Counted from the first letter of the stretch, positions 1 to 5,535 are shown. The stretch: DNA of 5,535 bases from Candidatus Nealsoniibacteriota bacterium (GCA_003556925.1 PWQC01000030.1:1-5535), one strand, 5' to 3'. A program made the numbers and translations. Notes: generated by a model from the sequence alone, not told the origin.

Positions 1-573
1 AAACAAGATGGAGATTTACCAAATAAAATAGTATTTGCCCTTGGCAAGGGCAAGGATGCCGGCGTCCTTTATCTTGACTCTAAGAGAAAGATAGAAGATA
101 CTAACTGGCATCACATCGCAGTAACGGCGAAAAGAGATAACAAAGCAATTATCTATATTGACGGAGAATTTGATAATAGTAAAGATATTAGTGGAGAAGA
201 TATTGTTGATTTAAAAGCACCTCAAGGAACAGCGGTTGGGCGTAATATGGAGGGCGGATCTTATCTAAAAGGATCAATGAGAGATATCCGTGTATATAAT
301 AAAGTTCTAACTCCTACTGAAGTGAGTGATCTTTATCAAAAAGACAACGTCTCTAACGACCTAATGGGCCACTGGAAGCTTAATGAAAATGAAGGAGATA
401 TTGCCTATGATAGTGCGGGTGACCATGATGGGGATATAAATAATGCTGAGTGGATCGCCTGGGCCTGCCCCGGAGAATTAACGATAGACGAAAACTGCCT
501 TGGAACTGATTTCTGCATAAGATCGTGGGGTTATTACAAAGATATGGTGAGAGCGATCGGCGTTACCTATTAA
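1..573 (+). CDS. LamG-fold (concanavalin A-like) surface protein, C-terminal part; 5' end outside window
   Basis: The frame is open from base 1 to the TAA at 571-573, giving 190 residues of a longer protein. Residues 1 to about 117 form most of a LamG-like jelly-roll domain. The typical signs are the WHHIAVT strand (W36), the YIDG turn (Y52-G55), a G-S-M-R-D-I-R-V-Y strand (91-99) and the closing LTPTEVSDLY helix. Residues 121-151 (LMGHWKLNENEG, then AYDSAG) look like the opening strands of a second LamG domain, but the rest of that fold is missing. The tail (152-190) has three cysteines (C156, C166, C172) and no membrane anchor or sorting motif that I can recognise. Such domains usually bind carbohydrate or protein outside the cell, often in large adhesins or pilin-like proteins. 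The N-terminus that would show a signal peptide or prepilin leader is not visible. The stop lies one base before the ligA start. The domain call is secure, but ligand and exact role are unknown. Confidence 0.8.
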   Translation, partial: KQDGDLPNKIVFALGKGKDAGVLYLDSKRKIEDTNWHHIAVTAKRDNKAIIYIDGEFDNSKDISGEDIVDLKAPQGTAVGRNMEGGSYLKGSMRDIRVYNKVLTPTEVSDLYQKDNVSNDLMGHWKLNENEGDIAYDSAGDHDGDINNAEWIAWACPGELTIDENCLGTDFCIRSWGYYKDMVRAIGVTY

Positions 574-574
574 G

Positions 575-2503
575 ATGGATAAAAGGGATGCTCAAAAAAG
601 AATTGGAAAGCTTAGAAAGTTTATCGATCATCATCGCTACTTGTATCATGTTTTAAATAAACAAGAGGTGAGCGACAGTGTTTTAGACTCTTTGAAAAAA
701 GAGCTTTTTGATTTAGAAGAAAGATTCCCAGAGTTGATTACCTCCGACTCTCCCACTCAGCGGGTGGCTGGTCAAGTTTTAGAGAAATTTGAGAAGGTAA
801 AGCATTTGACACCAATGTATTCTTTGAACGATGCTTTTTCAGAAGAAGATCTGAATGATTGGTTAAAGAGAATAAAAAAGATAGTTCAGGGAGATTTTAG
901 TTTTTTTTGTGAATTAAAGATAGACGGTTTGGCAGTAGAGTTGATCTACGAAAAGGGTCTTTTAAAGAGAGGGTCCACCAGGGGCGATGGCATTGTCGGA
1001 GAAGATGTTACTCAAAACTTAAAGACTATTGAGGCTGTTCCGTTGAAAATAAGGGAAAAGATTAATCTTGCCGCCAAGGGGGAGGTTTTTTGTCCCTTGA
1101 AAGAGTTTAAAAGAATCGGTAAAGACTTTGTTAATCCAAGAAATGTGGCTGCTGGCTCTTTAAGACAATTAAATTCAAAGATAACCGCTGAAAGGAAGCT
1201 TGATCTCTTTTTTTATGATCTTGATCACAGCCTTGAAACTCATGAAAAGAAGCATAAAAAGCTGAAAGAGTTGGGATTAAAAATAAACGAACATAGCCAG
1301 TATTGTCATAATTTAAAAGAGGTAATGAGTTTTTATCGAAAGATGGAGCAAAAGAGAGATAGCCTTCCTTACGAGATAGATGGAATAGTGATAACTGTTA
1401 ATTCTTCTCGGGTCTTTAAAAAATTGGGAGTGGTGGGAAAGGCTCCTCGAGGGGCTATAGCTTTAAAATTCCCAGCCAAACAGACGGCTACTATCTTAGA
1501 GAATGTTAAATTTCAAGTAGGAAGAACGGGCGTAGTTACTCCGGTGGCCGAGTTGAAGCCCGTCTTTTTAGGGGGGGCCTTAATATCAAAGGCAACCTTG
1601 CACAATAAAGAAGAGATTAAGAGATTAGGGGTGAAGATTAAAGATACGGTTATTATTCAGCGGTCCGGAGATGTTATTCCTGCCGTAGTGAGGGTGGTTA
1701 AAGATCTAAGAACGGGAAAAGAAAAGACCTTTTCTATGCCTCAAAGATGTCCTTTTTGCGATAAAGAGTTGAAGAGAGAAGAGATTATCTTGAGGTGTAT
1801 CAATAGAAAGTGCTCAGGTAAAAAAAGAAACTACTTCTATCACTTCGCTTCTGTTTTTGATATGGAGGGGTTGGGAAAAAAGACGATTAATCAATTATTA
1901 GATAAAGAATTGATTAAAGATCCGGCAGACTTGTTCACCTTGAAAGAAGGGGATCTGCTTCCCATGGAAAGATTTGCCGCAAAATCAGCTGGGAATATTA
2001 TCTCTTCCATTCAAAGCAAAAGAACAATACCTCTGTCAAAGCTTATCTTTTCTTTAGGAATAGATAATGTAGGGGAAAAGAACGCCCAAGATCTGGCTAA
2101 ACACTTTAACTCTCTTGAAAGGATAGAAGGGGCAAACTTAAAGGAATTGGAAGAGGTAAAAGATATCGGCCCAATAGTCGCTCAGTCGATTGTCTCATGG
2201 TTTCCCAAGAATAAGGATTTTTTAAAGAATTTGAAAGAACAGATCTTTATCAAAGAAGAAAAGAAAAAGACATTTAAGGTGGTTTTGACCGGATCGATGA
2301 AGTTGCCTAGGAAAAAGATAAAAGAAAAGATTCATTTAGTTGGGGGAGAGGTGGCCGATTCCGTTTCCAAGAAGATTGATTATTTAATTGTCGGCAAAGA
2401 GCCGGGCTCAAAGTTAGACAAGGCTCGAAAGATGGGAATAAAAATTATTAAAGAAGAAAACTTATCACAATTACTAAAAAATGAAAATTCTTCTTCATCT
2501 TAA
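575..2503 (+). CDS. ligA: NAD+-dependent DNA ligase LigA
   Basis: This enzyme seals 3'-OH/5'-phosphate nicks during replication and repair, using NAD+ to adenylate its active lysine. At 642 aa it is slightly short of the usual ~670, but every domain is present. They are the Ia NAD-capture domain (about 1-70, HHRYLYH and SDSPTQRV), the nucleotidyltransferase domain (about 70-310) with ELKIDG (K115 is the AMP-accepting lysine), TRGDG (135-139), E170, NPRNVAAGSLRQLN (187-200) and EIDG (267-270), the OB fold (VGRTGVVTPVA, ATLHN, SGDVIP), a four-cysteine zinc site (C392, C395, C408, C413), helix-hairpin-helix repeats (about 425-545) and a C-terminal BRCT domain (about 565-636). Two NAD-site residues are unusual: L37 where E. 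coli has Tyr35, and T274 where it has Lys290. The ATG at 575 fits the family N-terminus. No clear Shine-Dalgarno precedes it, so translational coupling to the upstream gene is likely. The 3' end overlaps rodA by 23 nt. Confidence 0.97.
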   Translation: MDKRDAQKRIGKLRKFIDHHRYLYHVLNKQEVSDSVLDSLKKELFDLEERFPELITSDSPTQRVAGQVLEKFEKVKHLTPMYSLNDAFSEEDLNDWLKRIKKIVQGDFSFFCELKIDGLAVELIYEKGLLKRGSTRGDGIVGEDVTQNLKTIEAVPLKIREKINLAAKGEVFCPLKEFKRIGKDFVNPRNVAAGSLRQLNSKITAERKLDLFFYDLDHSLETHEKKHKKLKELGLKINEHSQYCHNLKEVMSFYRKMEQKRDSLPYEIDGIVITVNSSRVFKKLGVVGKAPRGAIALKFPAKQTATILENVKFQVGRTGVVTPVAELKPVFLGGALISKATLHNKEEIKRLGVKIKDTVIIQRSGDVIPAVVRVVKDLRTGKEKTFSMPQRCPFCDKELKREEIILRCINRKCSGKKRNYFYHFASVFDMEGLGKKTINQLLDKELIKDPADLFTLKEGDLLPMERFAAKSAGNIISSIQSKRTIPLSKLIFSLGIDNVGEKNAQDLAKHFNSLERIEGANLKELEEVKDIGPIVAQSIVSWFPKNKDFLKNLKEQIFIKEEKKKTFKVVLTGSMKLPRKKIKEKIHLVGGEVADSVSKKIDYLIVGKEPGSKLDKARKMGIKIIKEENLSQLLKNENSSSS

Positions 2504-3551
2504 AAAGATTGACTGGGTCTTGGTTGTTTCCGCCCTCTTGTTGTCGAGTCTGGGTATTCTATCTCTCTACAGCTCCGGAAACGCTTTTGTTAAACAAATT
2601 ATCTTTTTAGCGATAGGCCTTTTTTTAATGATAGCGGTTAGCTTTATTGATTTTAGACTGTTAAAAGATAATAGTTATCTAATCTTAATCTTTTATTTCT
2701 CTCTCCTTCTTCTCTTGCTTGGGCTTTTTTTCTTTGCTCCTGAGATAAAGGGGGCGATAAGATGGTATCGATTTGGAGGAATCGCCTTTGATCCCTTAGA
2801 GCCGGGAAAGTTAATCCTTGTCATCTTATTGGCTAAATACTTCTCTTCCAAACATGTAGAGATGTATAAATTAAGACATATCTTTGTTTCTGGCCTATAT
2901 ATTCTTTTTCCGGCCCTATTGGTCTTTTTACAGCCTGATTTTGGCTCTGTTTTAGTTCTTGTCGCTTTCTGGATAGGAATACTTTTAGTCTCTGGCATTA
3001 AGTTGAAGCACTTCGTCATCTTATTATTAATCGGCCTTATCTTGTTCGGTTTTATCTGGGCCTTTTTTTTGCAAGATTATCAAAGGACGAGAATTATTAG
3101 CTTTTTGTCTCCAGACTTAGATCCTTTGGGTTCGAGTTGGAGCCAAAGACAATCAAAGATCGCCATCGGAGCAGGGGGGCTTTTAGGACAAGGATTGAAG
3201 TCAGGCAGTCAGACACAATTAGGCTTTCTTTCTGAACCGCACACTGATTTTATCTTTGCCGCCATTGCCGAAGAGTTTGGTCTAATGGGGGTCTTTATTA
3301 TCTTTCTCTCTTTCATTGTTCTTGTTCAGAGAATAATGAAGATAGCCTTCTCTCATGACTCTAACTTTGCCAGACTCTTTTCTTTGGGCTTTGTCATCAT
3401 TCTAATATTCCAGTTTATCATTAATGTCGGCATGAATTTGGGAGTTTTTCCTGTGGTGGGTCTCTCTTTAATCTTGGTTAGTTACGGAGGATCTTCGTTG
3501 GTTTTTACTTTTATCGGATTGGGAATCATTCAGAGCTTTCAAAGTCCTTGA
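2481..3551 (+). CDS. rodA: SEDS-family peptidoglycan glycosyltransferase, RodA type
   Basis: This is an integral membrane protein of 356 aa, normal RodA size. In the family it polymerises lipid II into glycan strands for cell elongation, together with a class B penicillin-binding protein (none is in view). About ten hydrophobic segments are visible by eye. SEDS landmarks in order are DWVLVVSALLLSSLGILSLYS near the N-terminus, GAIRWYRFGG (91-100), E107 and K110, FLQPDFGS (149-156), SKIAIGAGGLLGQG (225-238), EPHTDFIFA (252-260) with D256 at the catalytic aspartate position, and VSYGGSS (333-339). The SGSQTQLGFL stretch resembles RodA more than FtsW, but the split is not certain without a tree. 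The usual QPSE is DPLE (104-107), and the usual PLPF before VSYGGSS is SLIL (329-332). The ATG at 2481 is chosen because the conserved DW segment starts only ten residues in. This places the start inside ligA, with no clear Shine-Dalgarno. The TGA stop lies within the -35 box of the downstream promoter. Confidence 0.93.
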   Translation: MKILLHLKKIDWVLVVSALLLSSLGILSLYSSGNAFVKQIIFLAIGLFLMIAVSFIDFRLLKDNSYLILIFYFSLLLLLLGLFFFAPEIKGAIRWYRFGGIAFDPLEPGKLILVILLAKYFSSKHVEMYKLRHIFVSGLYILFPALLVFLQPDFGSVLVLVAFWIGILLVSGIKLKHFVILLLIGLILFGFIWAFFLQDYQRTRIISFLSPDLDPLGSSWSQRQSKIAIGAGGLLGQGLKSGSQTQLGFLSEPHTDFIFAAIAEEFGLMGVFIIFLSFIVLVQRIMKIAFSHDSNFARLFSLGFVIILIFQFIINVGMNLGVFPVVGLSLILVSYGGSSLVFTFIGLGIIQSFQSP

Positions 3552-3576
3552 CAATAATTGAAAAATATAATATTAT
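3548..3576 (+). promoter_or_regulatory. Probable sigma70-type promoter for rpoB
   Basis: A perfect -35 hexamer TTGACA (3548-3553) is followed after 17 bases by TATTAT (3571-3576), which matches the TATAAT consensus at five of six positions. Transcription would start near 3583, leaving a leader of about 113 nt before the rpoB ATG. The -35 box includes the TGA stop of rodA, so the promoter sits at the first possible place after the upstream gene. AT-rich DNA yields chance -10 boxes easily, but the perfect -35 with ideal spacing in the only intergenic gap makes this credible. It is a sequence inference; no start site has been observed. Confidence 0.58.
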
Positions 3577-3596
3577 AACTCCTGACCATAAGTTAG

Positions 3597-3627
3597 AAAT
3601 TTTACCAGTATTTATTAGGTGAATTTT
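3597..3627 (+). other. Possible leader stem-loop hiding an AGGTGA box
   Basis: In RNA, UUUACC (3601-3606) can pair with GGUGAA (3618-3623), with one U-G wobble. After one U-U mismatch, AAA (3597-3599) pairs with UUU (3625-3627). The loop is 11 nt (3607-3617). The 3' arm contains most of a Shine-Dalgarno-like AGGTGA (3617-3622), but no usable start codon follows it: the nearby ATT is followed directly by TAA. The stem is weak and may be chance in such AT-rich DNA. Confidence 0.25.
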
Positions 3628-3642
3628 TTATTTAAATAAAAA
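3625..3642. repeat. Perfect 18-nt AT palindrome
   Basis: TTTTTATTTAAATAAAAA equals its own reverse complement and is centred between 3633 and 3634. It contains only A and T, so it could be a protein-binding site or a chance product of base composition. As RNA it would make a poor hairpin because there is no loop and no G-C pair. Confidence 0.4.
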
Positions 3643-3657
3643 TTAAATCGTCTCTGC

Positions 3658-3693
3658 TTTATCCTTTTTAATGAAAGGATAAGTTCTTTTTTT
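3658..3693 (+). terminator. Intrinsic-terminator-like hairpin just before rpoB
   Basis: TTATCCTTT (3659-3667) pairs perfectly with AAAGGATAA (3674-3682), extended by a U-G pair (3658/3683), around a six-base loop TTAATG. Four bases later comes a run of seven T (3687-3693). The shape is that of a Rho-independent terminator, although only two of the nine Watson-Crick pairs are G-C, so the stem is weak. It could end the LamG-ligA-rodA transcript, attenuate rpoB, or both. The run ends three bases before the ATG, so no separate rpoB promoter fits between them. Confidence 0.6.
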
Positions 3694-3696
3694 ATT

Positions 3697-5535
3697 ATGA
3701 AAATTAAAAATTTTGCAAAATCCAATGTTTCTCTTCCTCTTCCTTATCTATTAAGCCTCCAAAAGAAAAGTTGGGAGTGGTTTTTAGAAGAAGGGCTAAA
3801 AGAGATTTTTTTTGAAGTATCTCCCATTAGGGACTATACCAAGAAAGAGCTTGAGTTGTGGTTCGGAGATTATAAGATAGATGAGCCAAAGTACAAGACA
3901 GATGCTGAAGCAAAAGCTAATAACGATACTTATGAAGCTTCTTTAAGGGTTAAAGTAAAGCTTGTTAATTTAGAGACTAAAGAAGAAAAAGAACAAGAAG
4001 TTTTTTTAACCGATCTCCCTTTATTAACTGAAAGGGGGACTTTTGTTGTTAATGGGGTAGAAAGAGTGACTATTGGACAATTAATTCGCTCTCCCGGTGC
4101 TTTCTTTACCAAGAATGATTATGGCTTTGGGGTTAAAATAATTCCCAATAGAGGGGCTTGGCTTGAATTTGAGACGGAGAAGTCAAAAGCTTTAATGGTA
4201 AAAGTAGATCGTAAAAGAAAGATAGCGGCTACTGTTTTATTACGTGCCTTTTTAGGATGGGACACGGAAAGAATAAAACAAGAGTTTAGAGAAGAGACAA
4301 AAAACGGGGAGATAGACTATATCGAAGAAACTCTGAAAAAGGATACCTGTAAAACCAGAGAAGAGGCTTTAGTAGAGATATATAAAAGGTTAAGACCCGG
4401 TGATTTGGTTACACCGGAGACGGCTGAAGAATTGATAAATAATACTTTTTTTAATTTTGAGAGATACGATCTTTCCAAAGTGGGTAGATGGAAGATGAGA
4501 AAAAAGATAAAAGAACTATCCGTTAAAAATAATAATAAGATAGAAAAAGAAGAGAGAGCGCTTTCTCCGAAAGACGTTGTGGCTGTTATTAGAGAAGTTC
4601 TTAAAAAAAACAATGACCCTGAGGCAAAGCCAGATGAAATAGATCATTTAGGCAATAGAAGAGTAAGAACCTTGGCTGAATTTTTACAGAATAGATTAAG
4701 AGTCGGCTTGATGAGAATGGAGAGGAATATTAAGGATAAGATGTCGACTCTCGAACCAGATGATATCTCTCCAGATCAGTTAATTAATTCAAGATCAGTT
4801 ATGGCTGTAATAAGAGAGTTTTTTACTTCTTCTCAGATCTGTCAATTCATGGATAATATTAATCCTTTGTCAGAGCTAGAGCACAAGCGAAGACTTTCCG
4901 CTACCGGGCCGGGAGGGCTAACCCGAGAGAGGGCCGGCTTTGAAGTGAGGGATGTCCAGCCTTCCCACTATGGAAGAATCTGTCCGATTCAGACGCCAGA
5001 GGGGCCCAATATTGGATTAATTAACCAATTAGCTTCTTTTGCCGAGATTAATGAATATGGCTTTATAGAGACTCCCTATTTTAAAGTGGATAAGAATAGA
5101 CTAACTTCTAAGGTAGAATACTTGTCTGCCTTTGAAGAAGAGAATTATAATATAGTTCATGCCGGAGCGTTAATCGACAATAAAGGAGCATTACTTGAAA
5201 AGAAAGTAGAAGCAAGAATAAAAGGAGAACCGGGATTAATAGAGAGGGAAAAAATAGATTTTATGGATGTTTCTACCGAACAAAGTATCTCAATGGCCAC
5301 TTCTTTAATTCCTTTTTTACAGAATGACGATGCTAATAGAGCCTTAATGGGTTCTAATATGCAGCGCCAGGCCGTGCCTTTAGTCAAACCGGAAGCTCCC
5401 TTGGTCTGTACGGGATCAGAAGAGGTGATAGCAAAAGATTCGGGGCAAGCAATCTTGGCTGAGGATAATGGTGTAGTTACTTATGTTGATGCTGATCGTA
5501 TTAGAATAAATAATAAAGAATATAATTTAAATAAC
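3697..5535 (+). CDS. rpoB: DNA-directed RNA polymerase subunit beta, N-terminal 613 residues; 3' end outside window
   Basis: This is the catalytic-core subunit of RNA polymerase, contributing to NTP binding, DNA holding and the rifampicin pocket. The frame is open from ATG 3697 to the window end and covers roughly the first half of the protein. Visible landmarks are VSLPLPYLLSLQ near the N-terminus, TERGTFVVNGVERV (111-124), QLIRSPGAFF (128-137), YKRLRPGDLVTPETA, DHLGNRRVRT, the rifampicin cluster (377-403), fork loop 2 GPGGLTRERAGFEVRDV (404-420), PEGPNIGLIN (434-443) and DDANRALMGSNMQRQAV (544-560). Spacing against E. coli implies about 110 fewer residues between the N-terminal landmarks and the rifampicin cluster, consistent with absence of the lobe insertion. 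Key rifampicin residues D386, H396, R399 and S401 are the sensitive type, but L533 is Thr (T403) and L511 is Ile (I381). No Shine-Dalgarno is at a usable distance; the nearest, AAGGA at 3675-3679, is 17 bases upstream and lies in the hairpin. An upstream extension in frame has no good start codon before the TAA at 3637. Confidence 0.97.
   Translation, partial: MKIKNFAKSNVSLPLPYLLSLQKKSWEWFLEEGLKEIFFEVSPIRDYTKKELELWFGDYKIDEPKYKTDAEAKANNDTYEASLRVKVKLVNLETKEEKEQEVFLTDLPLLTERGTFVVNGVERVTIGQLIRSPGAFFTKNDYGFGVKIIPNRGAWLEFETEKSKALMVKVDRKRKIAATVLLRAFLGWDTERIKQEFREETKNGEIDYIEETLKKDTCKTREEALVEIYKRLRPGDLVTPETAEELINNTFFNFERYDLSKVGRWKMRKKIKELSVKNNNKIEKEERALSPKDVVAVIREVLKKNNDPEAKPDEIDHLGNRRVRTLAEFLQNRLRVGLMRMERNIKDKMSTLEPDDISPDQLINSRSVMAVIREFFTSSQICQFMDNINPLSELEHKRRLSATGPGGLTRERAGFEVRDVQPSHYGRICPIQTPEGPNIGLINQLASFAEINEYGFIETPYFKVDKNRLTSKVEYLSAFEEENYNIVHAGALIDNKGALLEKKVEARIKGEPGLIEREKIDFMDVSTEQSISMATSLIPFLQNDDANRALMGSNMQRQAVPLVKPEAPLVCTGSEEVIAKDSGQAILAEDNGVVTYVDADRIRINNKEYNLNN

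Larger units (their letters stand above)
3577..3696 (+). promoter_or_regulatory. AT-rich 5' leader of rpoB with possible attenuator
   Basis: This non-coding leader lies between the promoter and the rpoB start. It contains a possible stem-loop (3597-3627), an 18-nt AT palindrome (3625-3642) and a terminator-like hairpin with a T run (3658-3693) just before the ATG. No known riboswitch or ribosomal-protein binding site is recognisable, and rplJ/rplL do not precede rpoB here. Because the hairpin lies downstream of the promoter, RNA polymerase must cross it to transcribe rpoB, so premature termination is plausible. No convincing antiterminator pairing was found by eye. The regulatory role is inference. 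Confidence 0.35.

Noticed and set aside
247..573. A separate 108-codon gene starting at ATG 247
   Set aside because: The same frame is open back to base 1 and encodes the earlier strands of the LamG domain (WHHIAVT, YIDG). ATG 247 is an internal Met within the domain.
2693..3019. Minus-strand open frame of about 108 codons inside rodA
   Set aside because: It lies wholly within a well-supported membrane-protein gene, its product is Lys/Arg/Pro-rich with no recognisable domain, and it is explained by the reverse complement of hydrophobic codons.
3549..3551. TGA at the end of rodA read as glycine (alternative code)
   Set aside because: The RodA protein is already complete there, a TAA follows two codons later, and no internal TGA occurs in ligA, rodA or rpoB, where glycine is always GGN.
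3566..3571. Perfect TATAAT as the -10 box
   Set aside because: It lies only 12 bases from the TTGACA, too close for a normal promoter. The next hexamer, TATTAT at 17 bases, fits better.
3617..3622. AGGTGA as a Shine-Dalgarno for a small leader gene
   Set aside because: No ATG, GTG or TTG lies at a proper distance and a TAA follows at once.
3671..3682. Mini-ORF ATG AAA GGA TAA (Met-Lys-Gly) inside the hairpin before rpoB
   Set aside because: No ribosome binding site precedes it and three codons are easily chance. It is worth remembering only if the leader proves to be an attenuator.
3930..5387. Three minus-strand open frames (3930-4112, 4317-4613, 5157-5387)
   Set aside because: All are antisense to the conserved rpoB reading frame and show no domain or start signal.

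Overview
This AT-rich window holds four protein genes, all on the + strand and tightly packed. They are the 3' end of a secreted LamG-fold (concanavalin A-like) protein, a complete NAD+-dependent DNA ligase (ligA), a complete SEDS peptidoglycan polymerase of the RodA type (rodA), and the first 613 codons of the RNA polymerase beta subunit (rpoB), which runs off the right edge. Several traits suggest an uncultivated bacterium of the Candidate Phyla Radiation (Patescibacteria), perhaps Parcubacteria-like. These are a compact beta subunit without the large lobe insertion of E. coli, a LigA with unusual NAD-site residues, a LamG-bearing surface protein, minimal spacing between genes, and arginine codons mostly AGA/AGG. 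That assignment is inference from protein character, not a database match. No TGA occurs inside any of the conserved domains, so the TGA-as-glycine code of some related phyla is not in use here.

Layout. Positions 1-573 are the C-terminal 190 residues of the LamG protein: most of one LamG-like domain, then the opening strands of a second that stops early, then a short cysteine-containing tail. One base after its stop codon, ligA starts (575-2503). rodA (2481-3551) begins inside the last codons of ligA, overlapping it by 23 nt. These three genes look like one transcription unit, although housekeeping replication/repair, cell-wall elongation and a surface protein have no obvious shared pathway.

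The only real intergenic gap is 3552-3696 (145 nt). It carries a good sigma70-like promoter whose -35 box overlaps the rodA stop codon, a very AT-rich leader with a possible stem-loop and an 18-nt palindrome, and an intrinsic-terminator-like hairpin whose seven-T run ends three bases before the rpoB ATG. rpoB is not preceded by rplJ/rplL as in the classical beta operon. Any transcript entering rpoB, from the gap promoter or by read-through from rodA, must cross that hairpin, so the arrangement looks like a leader that could attenuate rpoB(C) expression.

The points most worth following up are paired substitutions in the NAD site of LigA (Leu for the conserved nicotinamide-stacking Tyr, Thr for a conserved AMP-contacting Lys) and the hairpin/T-tract leader abutting rpoB. 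I saw no tRNA, rRNA, CRISPR array, insertion sequence or defence system. Apart from these points the window is ordinary housekeeping DNA.
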